Assembly (NCBI GenBank): GCA_003248655.1
Contig: QFPM01000001.1
Span: forward strand, 1-64,000
Source of the DNA: Microbacterium sp.
GTDB lineage: Bacteria > Actinomycetota > Actinomycetes > Actinomycetales > Microbacteriaceae
Length of the DNA stretch: 64,000 nucleotides
Direction: 5' to 3'
Position numbers and translations under genes: made by a program. Under the pieces are notes generated by a model, which saw only the letters and a list, made by a program, of their open reading frames with translations, was not told the DNA's origin and ran no database searches. Positions 50,703 to 59,616 of this stretch are shown here, piece after piece. Positions within the stretch are counted from its first letter, which is position 1. Every line of letters begins with the position of its first letter.

Positions 50703-50767
50703 GAGAAACCGCCGCGCGCCCGAGAAACCACGCGCGCCGTGATGTGTCAGCGCACGAGTGGTTTCTC
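50703..50767. repeat. 65-bp four-arm nested palindrome, copy 3
   Basis: GAGAAACCGC (50703), GAGAAACCAC (50722), a decayed GTGATGTGTC (50739) and GTGGTTTCTC (50758) show the same 19-17-19 spacing as copies 1 and 2. A further arm-like GAAACACCAC at 50683 overlaps the IclR stop. The last arm overlaps the stop of the minus-strand hydrolase gene (50766-50768). It is again a convergent junction. Confidence 0.88.
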
Positions 50768-51674
50768 AGCGGCTCGCGTGCGCGTGCGCGGCGCCCAGCG
50801 CGGCGGTCACGACGGCGGCGAGGCGCGCAGCGCCGTCGCGGCTGAGCGCGACCGTGTAGTGGTTGAACCCGTCCCAGCGCTCGTGCACGATCTGCGGATG
50901 CCGTGCCAGCACGCCCTCGAGGTGCTCCGGCGCGTATAGCCCGGGCTCCTCGTTCTGCAGGCCGCGCGGCACGGTGATGAGCATCGCCGGGTGCGCGAGC
51001 GCCGCGAGCGAGTCGGCGACGGTCGTCGTCAGGTTCATGTCGATCGTGTCTTCGACCGTCGTGGCGTACGAGGTCGCCGGGCGAAGGCTCCCGGCGCCGT
51101 CCGGCACGAGATCGTACGCGAAGTAGCGTTCGAGCTCCGGGGTCCACTCACCGGCGAACGCCGGGTGGGCGCGCCAAAACTCGAGATACTCCTCGACGCT
51201 CCCGAAGCGGCGGTTGAGCCGCTCGCCGGTCGGCCCGAGGATCGCCGCGACGAGTTCGTCCGGAGAGAGTCCCGCGGGGGCATCCAGCGGCAATCCCCCG
51301 TCGACGAGTACGAGTCGGTCGACGAGCGCGGGGTGCCGGGCGGCGAACGCGAGCGCGACGAACGCGCCCATCGAGTGCGCGACCACGACGACGGGTCCGA
51401 GCCCGAGCGCCGCCGAAACCGCCGCGAGATCGTCCGCGTGCGCATTCATCCCGGCGGGGCCCTCCAGCCCGTTGCTGCGCCCGCGCCCGCGCAGGTCGGG
51501 CGCCACGACCCGCACGTCCGGCAGTGCGTCGGCGAGGAACTCCCAAGCGAGGTGCGACGACGTGACCCCGTGCACTGCAAGGATCGTCGGCGCGCCCGCC
51601 GCAGCATCCCACACACCCACGTGCAGTTCGCCGCCGGCGACGGGCACGTCGATCGCACGCAGCTCGCGTGTCAT
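50766..51674 (-). CDS. Alpha/beta-hydrolase fold protein
   Basis: The 302-residue hydrolase has the oxyanion phrase ILAVHGVTSSHLAW, the nucleophile elbow VAHSMGAF (Ser) and a likely catalytic His in DGFNHYTVAL near the C-terminus. Substrate is unknown, but a 3-hydroxybutyrate ester or enol-lactone hydrolase would fit the operon. It is coupled to the dehydrogenase gene by ATGA (51671-51674) and is the last gene of the long minus-strand operon. Confidence 0.88.
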   Translation of the reverse strand: MTRELRAIDVPVAGGELHVGVWDAAAGAPTILAVHGVTSSHLAWEFLADALPDVRVVAPDLRGRGRSNGLEGPAGMNAHADDLAAVSAALGLGPVVVVAHSMGAFVALAFAARHPALVDRLVLVDGGLPLDAPAGLSPDELVAAILGPTGERLNRRFGSVEEYLEFWRAHPAFAGEWTPELERYFAYDLVPDGAGSLRPATSYATTVEDTIDMNLTTTVADSLAALAHPAMLITVPRGLQNEEPGLYAPEHLEGVLARHPQIVHERWDGFNHYTVALSRDGAARLAAVVTAALGAAHAHASR

Positions 51675-52423
51675 CGCGCCGTCCATCCGCCGTCCATCGT
51701 GTAGCTCGCGCCCGTGACCATGCCGGCCCGGTCGGACGCCAGCCAGCCGACGAGGGAGGCGACTTCCTCCGGCTCGATGAGGCGCTTGACGACCGATTCG
51801 GTGAGCATGATCTTCTCGACGACGTCGCTTTCGGGGATGCCGTGGACTTTCGCCTGATCGGCGATCTGCTTCTCGACGAGGGGCGTGCGTACATAGGCCG
51901 GGTTGATGCAGTTGCTCGTCACGCCGTGCGGGCCACCTTCCAGCGCCGTCACCTTCGACAGCCCCTCGAGTGCGTGCTTCGCCGAGACGTACGCCGATTT
52001 GAACGCGCTCGCGCGAAGTCCGTGCGCGCTCGAGATGTTGATGATCCGGCCCCAGCCGCGTTCGTACATCGTCGGCAGCGCTGCGCGCACGAGCAGGAAC
52101 GGCGACTCGACCATGAGCCGATGCATGAACCGCCAGCGCTCAGGGTCGAACTCGTGGATCGGAGCGACGGTCTGGATGCCGGCGTTGTTGACGAGGATGT
52201 CGACGTCGAGATCGAGGCTCTCTTGCGCCGCCGTGTCAGAGAGGTCGACGACCCAGGCCTCGCCCCCGACCGCCTCGGCTGTGGCGTTCGCGGCATCCGC
52301 GTTGAAGTCCGCGACGATGACGTGGGCGCCGCGCGCGGCGAACTCCTGCACGCAGGCCAGCCCGATGCCGCTCGCGCCGCCCGTGACAAGGGCGCGTCGC
52401 CCCGCAAGGTCTTGTTCAGGCAT
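51671..52423 (-). CDS. bdhA: 3-hydroxybutyrate dehydrogenase
   Basis: The 250-residue SDR enzyme has the cofactor site LVTGGASGIGLACVQEF, NNAGIQ, the catalytic Ser in NISSAHG and YVSAKHALEG (Tyr, Lys). The substrate-region phrase INPAYVRTPLVEKQIADQAK is characteristic of D-3-hydroxybutyrate dehydrogenases. GAAGGAGACT precedes the ATG at 52423. It feeds acetoacetate to the ScoAB/thiolase route encoded at 47152-49789. Confidence 0.92.
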   Translation of the reverse strand: MPEQDLAGRRALVTGGASGIGLACVQEFAARGAHVIVADFNADAANATAEAVGGEAWVVDLSDTAAQESLDLDVDILVNNAGIQTVAPIHEFDPERWRFMHRLMVESPFLLVRAALPTMYERGWGRIINISSAHGLRASAFKSAYVSAKHALEGLSKVTALEGGPHGVTSNCINPAYVRTPLVEKQIADQAKVHGIPESDVVEKIMLTESVVKRLIEPEEVASLVGWLASDRAGMVTGASYTMDGGWTAR

Positions 52424-53105
52424 CCGAGTCTCCTTCGATCGTCGTGGCGCCACGCGGAGCGAGCGCGTTATGGATGAAACGCATCATGTGGTCGATGACC
52501 TCGCCCGGCATCTGGGCGGGCGGCGCTCCGGAGTCGTCGCGCTCCCACAGCAGGAAGCGCATGCCGATGAGCTCGCCCGCGCCCATCAGGGCCCAGGCGG
52601 TGACCTCGGGGTCGAGCGCGCCATCGACGTCGCCGTCGCTCTGCGCCGCGTGCAGACCCGCCTCGTATCCCTCAACGATGCGCGTGTAGTGCAGGCGCAG
52701 CATGTCGGGCGAGACGAACTCGGCCTCGCGGACGACGCGGTAGAGCGCCGGGTGGGCCGCCGTGAAGCGGAAGAACCCCTCGAAACCCGCGCGCTCTGCG
52801 TCGATGCGGTTCGAGGTACCTGCCATCGCCTCTGCCATCGAGTGGCGCACGCGCCGGTTGAGGTCGATCACGAGCTCTTCGAAGATCTGCTGCTTTCCGT
52901 CGAAGTACAGGTAGAACGTGCCGAGCCCGATGCCCGCGCGCTCGGTGATCTTCACGATGGATGCCTCGTGGTAGCCGAGCGCGGCGAAGACCTCTTCGGC
53001 CGCTTCGAGGAGCTTGCGGCGCGTCGCCTCGCCGCGCTTGGTCAGCGGACGACCCGTGACCGACAGCGCCTCGGGCGCGACGTCGTGACGGTCAGTGGTG
53101 CTCAT
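52416..53105 (-). CDS. TetR-family regulator inside the catabolic operon
   Basis: The 229-residue protein has an N-terminal HTH (EEVFAALGYHEASIVKITER, then AGIGLGTFYLYFDGKQQIFE) and a helical effector domain. It overlaps the ligase stop by 14 bp and the bdhA start by 8 bp, so it is co-transcribed with the enzymes it probably controls, most likely in response to an acyl-CoA. Confidence 0.9.
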   Translation of the reverse strand: MSTTDRHDVAPEALSVTGRPLTKRGEATRRKLLEAAEEVFAALGYHEASIVKITERAGIGLGTFYLYFDGKQQIFEELVIDLNRRVRHSMAEAMAGTSNRIDAERAGFEGFFRFTAAHPALYRVVREAEFVSPDMLRLHYTRIVEGYEAGLHAAQSDGDVDGALDPEVTAWALMGAGELIGMRFLLWERDDSGAPPAQMPGEVIDHMMRFIHNALAPRGATTIEGDSDA

Positions 53106-54678
53106 GTGCGCCCTCCCGTGTGTGCGCGGTCACCAGCGCGGCTGCGTGATCGCGCAGCCGCGATCGCGCGATCTTCTCGATCGTGGAGCGTGGCAGCGCG
53201 TCGACGAAGACGACACGCACGGGCACCTTGAAACCCGCGAGTTCTGCGCGCGCGTGCGCGAGCACCTCATCCTCGCCGAGCGTGGCTCCTTCGGCCCGAA
53301 CGACGAAGGCGACGCCCCGCTCGCCCCACACCGGATCGGGCACGCCCACGACCGCCGCGTCGGCGATGGCCGGGTGCAGGCACAGTGCGCGCTCGACCTC
53401 GGCCGGGGCCACGTTCTCCCCACCCGAGATGAAGATGTCCTTGACCCGATCGACGATGCGGAAGACGCCGTCTGCATCGCGGTGCACGATATCGCCCGTG
53501 CGTAGCCACTCCCCCGACATCGCCCGCGCGGTCGCCTCGTCGTCGTGGAGGTAACCGCGGAAGACGCTTGGCCCACGCACCCACAGCTCGCCCGTCGCCT
53601 CGCCCTCGAAGGCGAGACCCGACGCAGGGTCGGCGATGCACACGTCGACGTACGGGTACGGACGACCCACCGCTCCGGGGTATCGCGCAGCATCGGATGC
53701 CGGCAGGCACAGCACGTTCGGCGACGCTTCGGTGAGCCCGTACCCCTGCGTCAGCGCCACCCCGGCATCCGCCCACCGGGCCGCGAGCTCGACGGGCATC
53801 GTCGCCCCGCCGACGAGCGCTTGGCGGAGCGGGCCCGCCGCGATCGCCCCGAAGTCGGGGTCGTCGGCGAGAAGGCGATACTGCGTCGGCACGCCCATCA
53901 TGGTCGTGACACCGCGCTCGGCGAGCAGGTGCAGCACGCGCCGCGGCTGGAACGACCGCTCGAGCACGACCGTCGCGCCCACCCACCAGGCCAGCAGGGG
54001 CTGGCAGTTCCAGGCGGCGACGTGGTACTGCGGGAGCATCGCGAGCACGACGTCGTCTGCGGTCAGTTGCAGCGCGCCCGCGAGCGCGAGGTTGTTCCAG
54101 AAACAGTTCGCGTGCGTCAGCACGACACCCTTCGGCGCTGACTCGCTGCCCGACGTGTAGATCACCATGAGCGCGTCGTCGTCGCGCACGGCGCGCGGGG
54201 GCGTCGGCGCACCGAGACGCGGCGGGACGGCGGATTCGACACCGGTCGTCCCGAGGAGCGCCACCGGCGGACGCGCGGCGACCCGGCGCAGCGCGTCGGT
54301 CGCGACGCCGTCGTACTCGTCCTCGACGAGCACGAGCGAGGGGCGCGCGCCCTCCAGCACCTCGGCCAGTTCACGCGGCGCGAGCCGCCACGACAGCGGC
54401 ACGAACGCGACGCCGCTCATGGCGCACGCGAAGAACACGACGACGTGATCGATCGAGTTGCCCGACACCGTCGCGATGCGATCGCCGGGGCCGTACCCGG
54501 CGGCGCGCAGCCGCCGCGCGAGTGCCGCGGCGCGGCGTTCGAGGTCGCGGTAGTCGATTCGCACGCCTCGGTCATCGATCGCGGGATGCCGTGGGCGCGA
54601 GGCTGCGCGGTCGGTCAGCCACCGTCCGATCGTGTGCGGGCCGTCAGCAGTGGCATCCGGCATCCGCTGCTCGGTCAT
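53092..54678 (-). CDS. AMP-forming acyl-CoA synthetase/ligase
   Basis: The 528-residue ANL enzyme has the P-loop-like VIYTSGSESAPKGVVLTHAN, YGLTEASP, GELWVRGPSVFRGY, the hinge DIVHRDADGVFRIVDRVKD and the C-terminal catalytic Lys region RSTIEKIARSRLRD. It activates a carboxylic acid with ATP and CoA. The neighbours point to a short-chain hydroxy- or oxo-acid. It overlaps livM by ATGA. Confidence 0.92.
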   Translation of the reverse strand: MTEQRMPDATADGPHTIGRWLTDRAASRPRHPAIDDRGVRIDYRDLERRAAALARRLRAAGYGPGDRIATVSGNSIDHVVVFFACAMSGVAFVPLSWRLAPRELAEVLEGARPSLVLVEDEYDGVATDALRRVAARPPVALLGTTGVESAVPPRLGAPTPPRAVRDDDALMVIYTSGSESAPKGVVLTHANCFWNNLALAGALQLTADDVVLAMLPQYHVAAWNCQPLLAWWVGATVVLERSFQPRRVLHLLAERGVTTMMGVPTQYRLLADDPDFGAIAAGPLRQALVGGATMPVELAARWADAGVALTQGYGLTEASPNVLCLPASDAARYPGAVGRPYPYVDVCIADPASGLAFEGEATGELWVRGPSVFRGYLHDDEATARAMSGEWLRTGDIVHRDADGVFRIVDRVKDIFISGGENVAPAEVERALCLHPAIADAAVVGVPDPVWGERGVAFVVRAEGATLGEDEVLAHARAELAGFKVPVRVVFVDALPRSTIEKIARSRLRDHAAALVTAHTREGAHEHH

Positions 54679-55817
54679 GCGCGCGCCTCCACCGGCGTGT
54701 CGGCGCCGTCGCCCGCGTCATCGAGTTGGCGTAGCTGCGACCGCGTGCGCTCGCCGCGGCGGCGGCGAATCCAGGTATCGACGGTGCCCGCGATGCCGCC
54801 GGGAAGAAACATCACGACGAGGATGAAGAGGGTTCCGAGGAGGAACAGCGGCTCCGACAGAGGGATGCGCAGGACGTCCGGAAGCGCGTGAATCCAGTCG
54901 GCGCGGGCCAGCACCGTGAGGCGCTGGTCGAGGATCGTGTAGAGCACACCGCCTACAATCGCACCCCAGCGGAACCCGACGCCACCGAGAACGACCATCA
55001 CGAGCACCGTGATCGTGAGATCGGCGCCCACGGCGCTCGGTTGCGTGCCCGACTGCAGCAGCATGTAGGCGATGCCGGCGAGCGATGCGCACAGTGCCGC
55101 GACGACGAACACGATGAGCTTCGCGGTGTACGGGCGGAGCCCGACCACCTGCACGCGCAGCTCGTTCTCGCGCGTCGCCTGGGCGAGATGTCCGAGGCGC
55201 GAGCGGTCGACCCACAGGACGACGAGGTACACGATCACGACGACGACGAGCGTGAACCAGTACAGGTTCCGCGTGTTGACGACGCCGACGAGCCAGTCCG
55301 GCACGAACTCGGTCGGAAGGCGCAAGCCCTCCTCACCGCCCGTGATCTGTTGATTGCGGCGCACGAGCACCGACCCGGCCTGGGCGAACGCGAGCGTCAC
55401 CATCGCGAACGGGATGCCGGAGACTCGCATCGATACCGCGCCGGTGAACACCGCGATCACGAGGCCGCCGAGGAGCGCGATCAGGATGCCAGGCCACAGC
55501 GGCACCTCGAAGTACTGCAGCGCAAGACCGAGCCCGTACGCGCCGGCGCCGAAGTAGAGCGCGTGGCCGAACGAGAGCATCCCCGACGTGCCGAGCAACA
55601 GGTTGTACGACAGCGCGAGCGCCGCGAACACCATGCACAGCGACAGCAGGGCGAGGGTACCCGGGGTGTAGGTCGCTCCCGGCAGGATGCCGGGGATCGA
55701 GATGTTGAGCAGGGGCAGGATCGCCATCAGGACGACGAGCGCGGCACCGACGACGAACGGCAGGTAGCCGCCCTTCCGCCCGCGGACGAGCGTGGGAACT
55801 CCGGTCGTGACCGTCAT
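54675..55817 (-). CDS. livM: Branched-chain-type ABC transporter permease LivM
   Basis: The 380-residue membrane protein has about nine to ten helices and the LivM family phrases LLGTSGMLSFGHALYFGAGAY and VVLGGVGFRWGAIVGGVLY near the coupling helix. It has a basic C-terminal tail (IRRRRGERTRS). It pairs with LivH in a HAAT-type importer. ATGA overlaps join it to livH upstream and the ligase downstream. Confidence 0.93.
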   Translation of the reverse strand: MTVTTGVPTLVRGRKGGYLPFVVGAALVVLMAILPLLNISIPGILPGATYTPGTLALLSLCMVFAALALSYNLLLGTSGMLSFGHALYFGAGAYGLGLALQYFEVPLWPGILIALLGGLVIAVFTGAVSMRVSGIPFAMVTLAFAQAGSVLVRRNQQITGGEEGLRLPTEFVPDWLVGVVNTRNLYWFTLVVVVIVYLVVLWVDRSRLGHLAQATRENELRVQVVGLRPYTAKLIVFVVAALCASLAGIAYMLLQSGTQPSAVGADLTITVLVMVVLGGVGFRWGAIVGGVLYTILDQRLTVLARADWIHALPDVLRIPLSEPLFLLGTLFILVVMFLPGGIAGTVDTWIRRRRGERTRSQLRQLDDAGDGADTPVEARA

Positions 55818-56689
55818 GCTTTCCTCCCCATGAGGCCCCTGGGTCGCACGAGCAGCACGACGGCAAGGAGCGCGACGACGATGAAGTCACCGGTTCCTGC
55901 CAGGTAGACGTTGGCGAACTGCTGCAGGACCGCGACGAGGACGGCCGCGATCGCGGCACCGGTGAGCGAGCCGAGTCCGCCGATCACGGTCACGATGAAC
56001 GCGAAGATGAGGAGCGCGGCGCCCAGGTGCGGCGAGACGAAGGTGTACCAGTGCATCGCGAGGACGCCGCCGATACCCGCGGCCGCTCCCCCGATCGCGA
56101 AAACGAGCGTGAACGAGCGGCGCACGTCGATGCCGAGGGCCGTGACCATGGCGCGGTTTTCGACGCCGGCGCGGATGATCATGCCGTAGCGCGTCTTCTG
56201 CAGGAATAGCACGAGCGCGCCGAGCACGAGGACGGCGGCGACGATCAACACCCAGTACGTGTTGGGGATGCTCGCGCCGAGAACATCCGTCGTCCCCTTC
56301 AGCCACGCGGGGCCGGCGACGGTGATGGCATCCGCTCCCCAGATCCCCTCGAAGAGGGCCACGGCCGCGAGCGAGAGGCCGACGGTGACGAGCACCTGCT
56401 CGATGTGCCTCTCGTACAGCGGACGGATGAGGACGAGCTCGGTGAGCGTCGCGAAGATTGCACCGACCGCCGCGCCGACGAGCACCGAGACGAGGAACGA
56501 TCCCCAGGATGCCGTGCCGAGCGCCTGCGCCACCTGCCAGCCGATGAACGCGCTGAGGGTGAGGAACGCGCCGTGCGCGAAGTTCAGTACGTGCATGAGG
56601 CCGTAGATGAGGCTCAGGCCGGAAGCCACGAGGAAATAGAGGGCGCCGAGGCCGACACCGGTGATGAGGACGAGGACGATGCTGCTCAC
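55814..56689 (-). CDS. livH: Branched-chain-type ABC transporter permease LivH
   Basis: The 291-residue permease has eight or so helices and the LivH phrases LYFLVASGLSLIYGLMHVLN, FAHGAFLTL and VTVIGGLGSLTGAAIAAVLV. The GTG start overlaps the livF stop by GTGA. It forms the heterodimeric channel with LivM. Confidence 0.93.
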   Translation of the reverse strand: MSSIVLVLITGVGLGALYFLVASGLSLIYGLMHVLNFAHGAFLTLSAFIGWQVAQALGTASWGSFLVSVLVGAAVGAIFATLTELVLIRPLYERHIEQVLVTVGLSLAAVALFEGIWGADAITVAGPAWLKGTTDVLGASIPNTYWVLIVAAVLVLGALVLFLQKTRYGMIIRAGVENRAMVTALGIDVRRSFTLVFAIGGAAAGIGGVLAMHWYTFVSPHLGAALLIFAFIVTVIGGLGSLTGAAIAAVLVAVLQQFANVYLAGTGDFIVVALLAVVLLVRPRGLMGRKA

Positions 56690-57432
56690 TTCGACTCCCT
56701 TCGGTCACTCAGCGCATCGCCCGAGTGCACCTCCGCGCTGACGCCCAGGAGGCGGGTGGTCAGAGCCTCGTCGTCAAGGATCTCGCGCGCCTGCCCGGTG
56801 TGCACGACGCGTCCGTTCGCGATGACGATCGCGTCGCTGGCCAGCTGGCGGACGACCTCGAGGTTCTGCTCGACGAGGAGGATCGGAACGACTTTGGATG
56901 CCTGTTCGAGGGCGGCCGCGACTTCCGCGACGATCTTCGGAGCGAGTCCCTTCGTCGGCTCGTCGACGAGGAGAATCCGGTTCTCGTTGAGGAGCGCGCG
57001 GGCGACCGAGACCATCTGCTGCTGACCGCCCGAGAGCGTGCCGGCGAGCTGACCGCGGCGCTTCACGAGGTCGCGGAAGAGGTCGGCGACGAACTCGCGG
57101 CGCGGGTTCTTGTCGCGCTCGGCGAGAGCGAGGTTCTCGGCGACAGTGAGCCCCGCGAACACCTCGCGGTCTTCGGGAACATACCCGACGCCGCGCTGGA
57201 CGATGCGGTGAGTCGGCAGGCTGTCGATCCGCTCGCCCGCGAGCGTCACCTCGCCCTGACGGTGGATCAGACCGAGGATGCCGCGGATCGTCGAGGTCTT
57301 GCCGACGCCGTTGCGGCCGAGGACGGCGGTGATGCCGGTGGGGGGAACCGTGAAGGTGACGTCTTCCACCACCTGCTGCCCCGCGATGGATGCCGACAGG
57401 TGGGTGACGGTGAGGATGGGGTCGGCGCTCAT
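56686..57432 (-). CDS. livF: Branched-chain-type ABC transporter ATPase LivF
   Basis: The 248-residue ATPase has Walker A GRNGVGKTS, the signature LSGGQQQMVSVARAL, Walker B ILLVDEPTKGL and switch His region replaced by ILLVEQN, as is normal for LivF. The ATG at 57432 overlaps the livG stop. Confidence 0.93.
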   Translation of the reverse strand: MSADPILTVTHLSASIAGQQVVEDVTFTVPPTGITAVLGRNGVGKTSTIRGILGLIHRQGEVTLAGERIDSLPTHRIVQRGVGYVPEDREVFAGLTVAENLALAERDKNPRREFVADLFRDLVKRRGQLAGTLSGGQQQMVSVARALLNENRILLVDEPTKGLAPKIVAEVAAALEQASKVVPILLVEQNLEVVRQLASDAIVIANGRVVHTGQAREILDDEALTTRLLGVSAEVHSGDALSDRRESK

Positions 57433-58217
57433 GCGGCGCTCTCCCCGCTGAGGTCGACGGCCTTGCCGAGGTAGGCGCTCTGCACGAGCGGGTTCTCCAT
57501 GATCTTCTGGGGCGTGTCGTAGGCGATGATCGAGCCGGCGTACATGACGGCGACCATCTCGACGAAGCCCATGAGGACGTCGATGTGGTGCTCGACCATG
57601 AGCACGGTGCATCCGGTCTCGCGCTGGAGGTCCCGGATGCCCGCGACGAGACCGTCGACGTCTCCCGACGCGACACCCGCCATCGGCTCGTCGAGGAGGA
57701 CGATGCGCGACTTCGACGCCAGGAGCACCGCGATCTCGAGCTTGCGCTTGTCGCCGTGCGAGATGTCTCCCGCCGGGGTGTCGAGCTTGTGCGTGAGCCC
57801 GACCTTGACGAGCTGCTCGAGCGCGTGCTCTGTCGCGGCATCCGTTCTGCGCGGAAAACGCAGCAGCGAGTAGTTGCCGCCACGCGAGACCTGGGCGGCG
57901 ATGCGGACGTTCTCCAACACGCTCAGCCGCGGGAACAGACTCGAGGTCTGGAAGGTGCGCCCCAGTCCCGCCCGCGCCCGCTGGGGCACGGACAGACGGG
58001 TGATGTCGTCGCCGTCCATCCGGATGCTGCCCGAGGTCGGCCGCGCGATGCCGGAGATCACGTTGAAGAGCGTGGTCTTTCCGGCTCCGTTCGGTCCGAT
58101 CACGCCGACGATGCTGCCGGGCGCGATGTCGAGCTCGACATCTTTCAGGATGGTCGCACCGCCGATCTGCAGGCCAAGGCCTTCGATCCGGAGTGCGGGC
58201 GGGACGGGGGCGTTCAT
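57429..58217 (-). CDS. livG: Branched-chain-type ABC transporter ATPase LivG
   Basis: The 262-residue ATPase has Walker A GPNGAGKTT, a signature-like ISHGDKRKLEIAVLLAS as in LivG, Walker B IVLLDEPMAGV and the H-loop in MVEHHIDVLMG. It lies 16 bp downstream of the substrate-binding protein gene and overlaps livF by 4 bp. Confidence 0.93.
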   Translation of the reverse strand: MNAPVPPALRIEGLGLQIGGATILKDVELDIAPGSIVGVIGPNGAGKTTLFNVISGIARPTSGSIRMDGDDITRLSVPQRARAGLGRTFQTSSLFPRLSVLENVRIAAQVSRGGNYSLLRFPRRTDAATEHALEQLVKVGLTHKLDTPAGDISHGDKRKLEIAVLLASKSRIVLLDEPMAGVASGDVDGLVAGIRDLQRETGCTVLMVEHHIDVLMGFVEMVAVMYAGSIIAYDTPQKIMENPLVQSAYLGKAVDLSGESAA

Positions 58218-58233
58218 GCGCGGTGCTTCTCGC

Positions 58234-59451
58234 TCACTGCTTCTCGGCCGGGGCGACCTCGTCGGCCGCGACGGTGTCGACGAGCTCGGGCACGAAGGTC
58301 GAGCCGTCGGCGACGAGCTTCACCTGGTACATGTCCTGGATGAGCGCGTGGTCGCTCGCGCGGACCGTGAGCGTGCCCTTCGGGCCCTCGAACTCGTATC
58401 CCTCGAGGGCTGCGATCATGGCATCCACATCGCCCTTGCCCTCGCGCACGGCCTGCACGAGCATGATCGCCGCGTTGAAGCCGTCGGGGGTGAAGAGGTC
58501 TGGCGTGCCGCCGGCCTTCTCGACCGCCTCGACCATCGCGGTGTTGACGTCGTTGTCCGGCGCGCCCGCGAAATAGTGGTTGAGGAAGCTGATCTTCTCG
58601 GATGCCTCGCCGTACGCACCGAAGGTGGCGCTGTCGCCGAGACCCGTGACGACGGGGATGCTGTCGAGAACGCCCTGCTGGCTCATCGCCTGCCACATGG
58701 CACCCGAGGTGGCGCCTGCCCACGCGACGAACACGAGGTCGGGAGCGCCCGCGACAACCTGCTGCGCGAAGGTCGTGAACTCGGTCTGGTCTTCGGCGAC
58801 CAGGACGCTGTCGACGACGGCTCCCTTGGCGCCGAGGATCGCCTTGACGGCCGCTTCGTTGCCCTGGCCGAACGCGGTGTTCTGCGCGAAGACCGTGACC
58901 TTCTTGCCCTCGATGTCGTCGAGGAACGTACCGGCCGTCGCGACATCCTGCGCCGACTGACGCCCCGTGCGGAACGTGTACTCGTTGACGCCGGTGATGG
59001 CGTCGGCGGCGGCCGGACCGGAGAGGAACAGGACCTTGTTCTGCGCCGCCTGCTCGGCAACCGCGAGCGCGACACCCGACGAAGCGCTGCCCGCGAGGAT
59101 GTTGACGCCCTCGCCGATGAGCTCCTTGGCGGCGTTGACGGCCGTGTCGGGGTCTCCCGCGTCGTCGCGGTATTCGATCTTGAGGACCGTGCCGTCGACC
59201 TCGCCCGTGCCGTCCGTCGCGTAGTCGAGACCGGCCTTGAATCCCTCGAGGTACTGCTTGCCGTAGCCGGCGAGTGCGCCGGTCTCGCTCGTGATGACGC
59301 CGACCGTGATCTCGGCGGGGCCAGCCGCCTCGCTGTCGCTGGGATCGGGGGCGGAGGTCTGCGGCGCGCAGGCCGCCAGAACCAGCGCGGCCGTCGCGGC
59401 CACGGCGCCCACGAGCGCTGTCTTCGGGAGCAACTTCTTCGTAACCCGCAT
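58234..59451 (-). CDS. ABC transporter substrate-binding lipoprotein (Leu/Ile/Val-type)
   Basis: The 405-residue protein has a signal peptide and lipobox (LVLAAC, Cys at about 27), then a Peripla_BP_6 fold starting ITVGVITSETGALAGYG. It is the receptor of the Liv-type importer. Context (acyl-CoA ligase, bdhA) suggests an organic acid rather than an amino acid. The ATG at 59451 follows AAAGG. It is the first gene of the nine-gene operon. Confidence 0.9.
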   Translation of the reverse strand: MRVTKKLLPKTALVGAVAATAALVLAACAPQTSAPDPSDSEAAGPAEITVGVITSETGALAGYGKQYLEGFKAGLDYATDGTGEVDGTVLKIEYRDDAGDPDTAVNAAKELIGEGVNILAGSASSGVALAVAEQAAQNKVLFLSGPAAADAITGVNEYTFRTGRQSAQDVATAGTFLDDIEGKKVTVFAQNTAFGQGNEAAVKAILGAKGAVVDSVLVAEDQTEFTTFAQQVVAGAPDLVFVAWAGATSGAMWQAMSQQGVLDSIPVVTGLGDSATFGAYGEASEKISFLNHYFAGAPDNDVNTAMVEAVEKAGGTPDLFTPDGFNAAIMLVQAVREGKGDVDAMIAALEGYEFEGPKGTLTVRASDHALIQDMYQVKLVADGSTFVPELVDTVAADEVAPAEKQ

Positions 59452-59590
59452 GTGCGTGCCTTTCACCATTGGAAGGAAACCTGAGATGTGATTCAGGTAC
59501 TGCAATCATGTTCAGGTTGCGCGGCGAAGTCAAACGCCGCGGCGCGAGTCGCGGGTCACGATCCGATAACCGCCATCTGGGCACACTTAC

Positions 59591-59616
59591 ATACTGTCGG
59601 TATATACTTATGGTAT
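59591..59616. promoter_or_regulatory. Tandem MarR operator overlapping promoter and start
   Basis: Two contiguous 13-bp ATAC-N5-GTAT palindromes (59591-59603 and 59604-59616) cover the -10-like TATACT (59603-59608) and the ATG at 59615. Transcription would start at or next to the ATG. The MarR protein encoded there is the obvious ligand. Confidence 0.7.
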
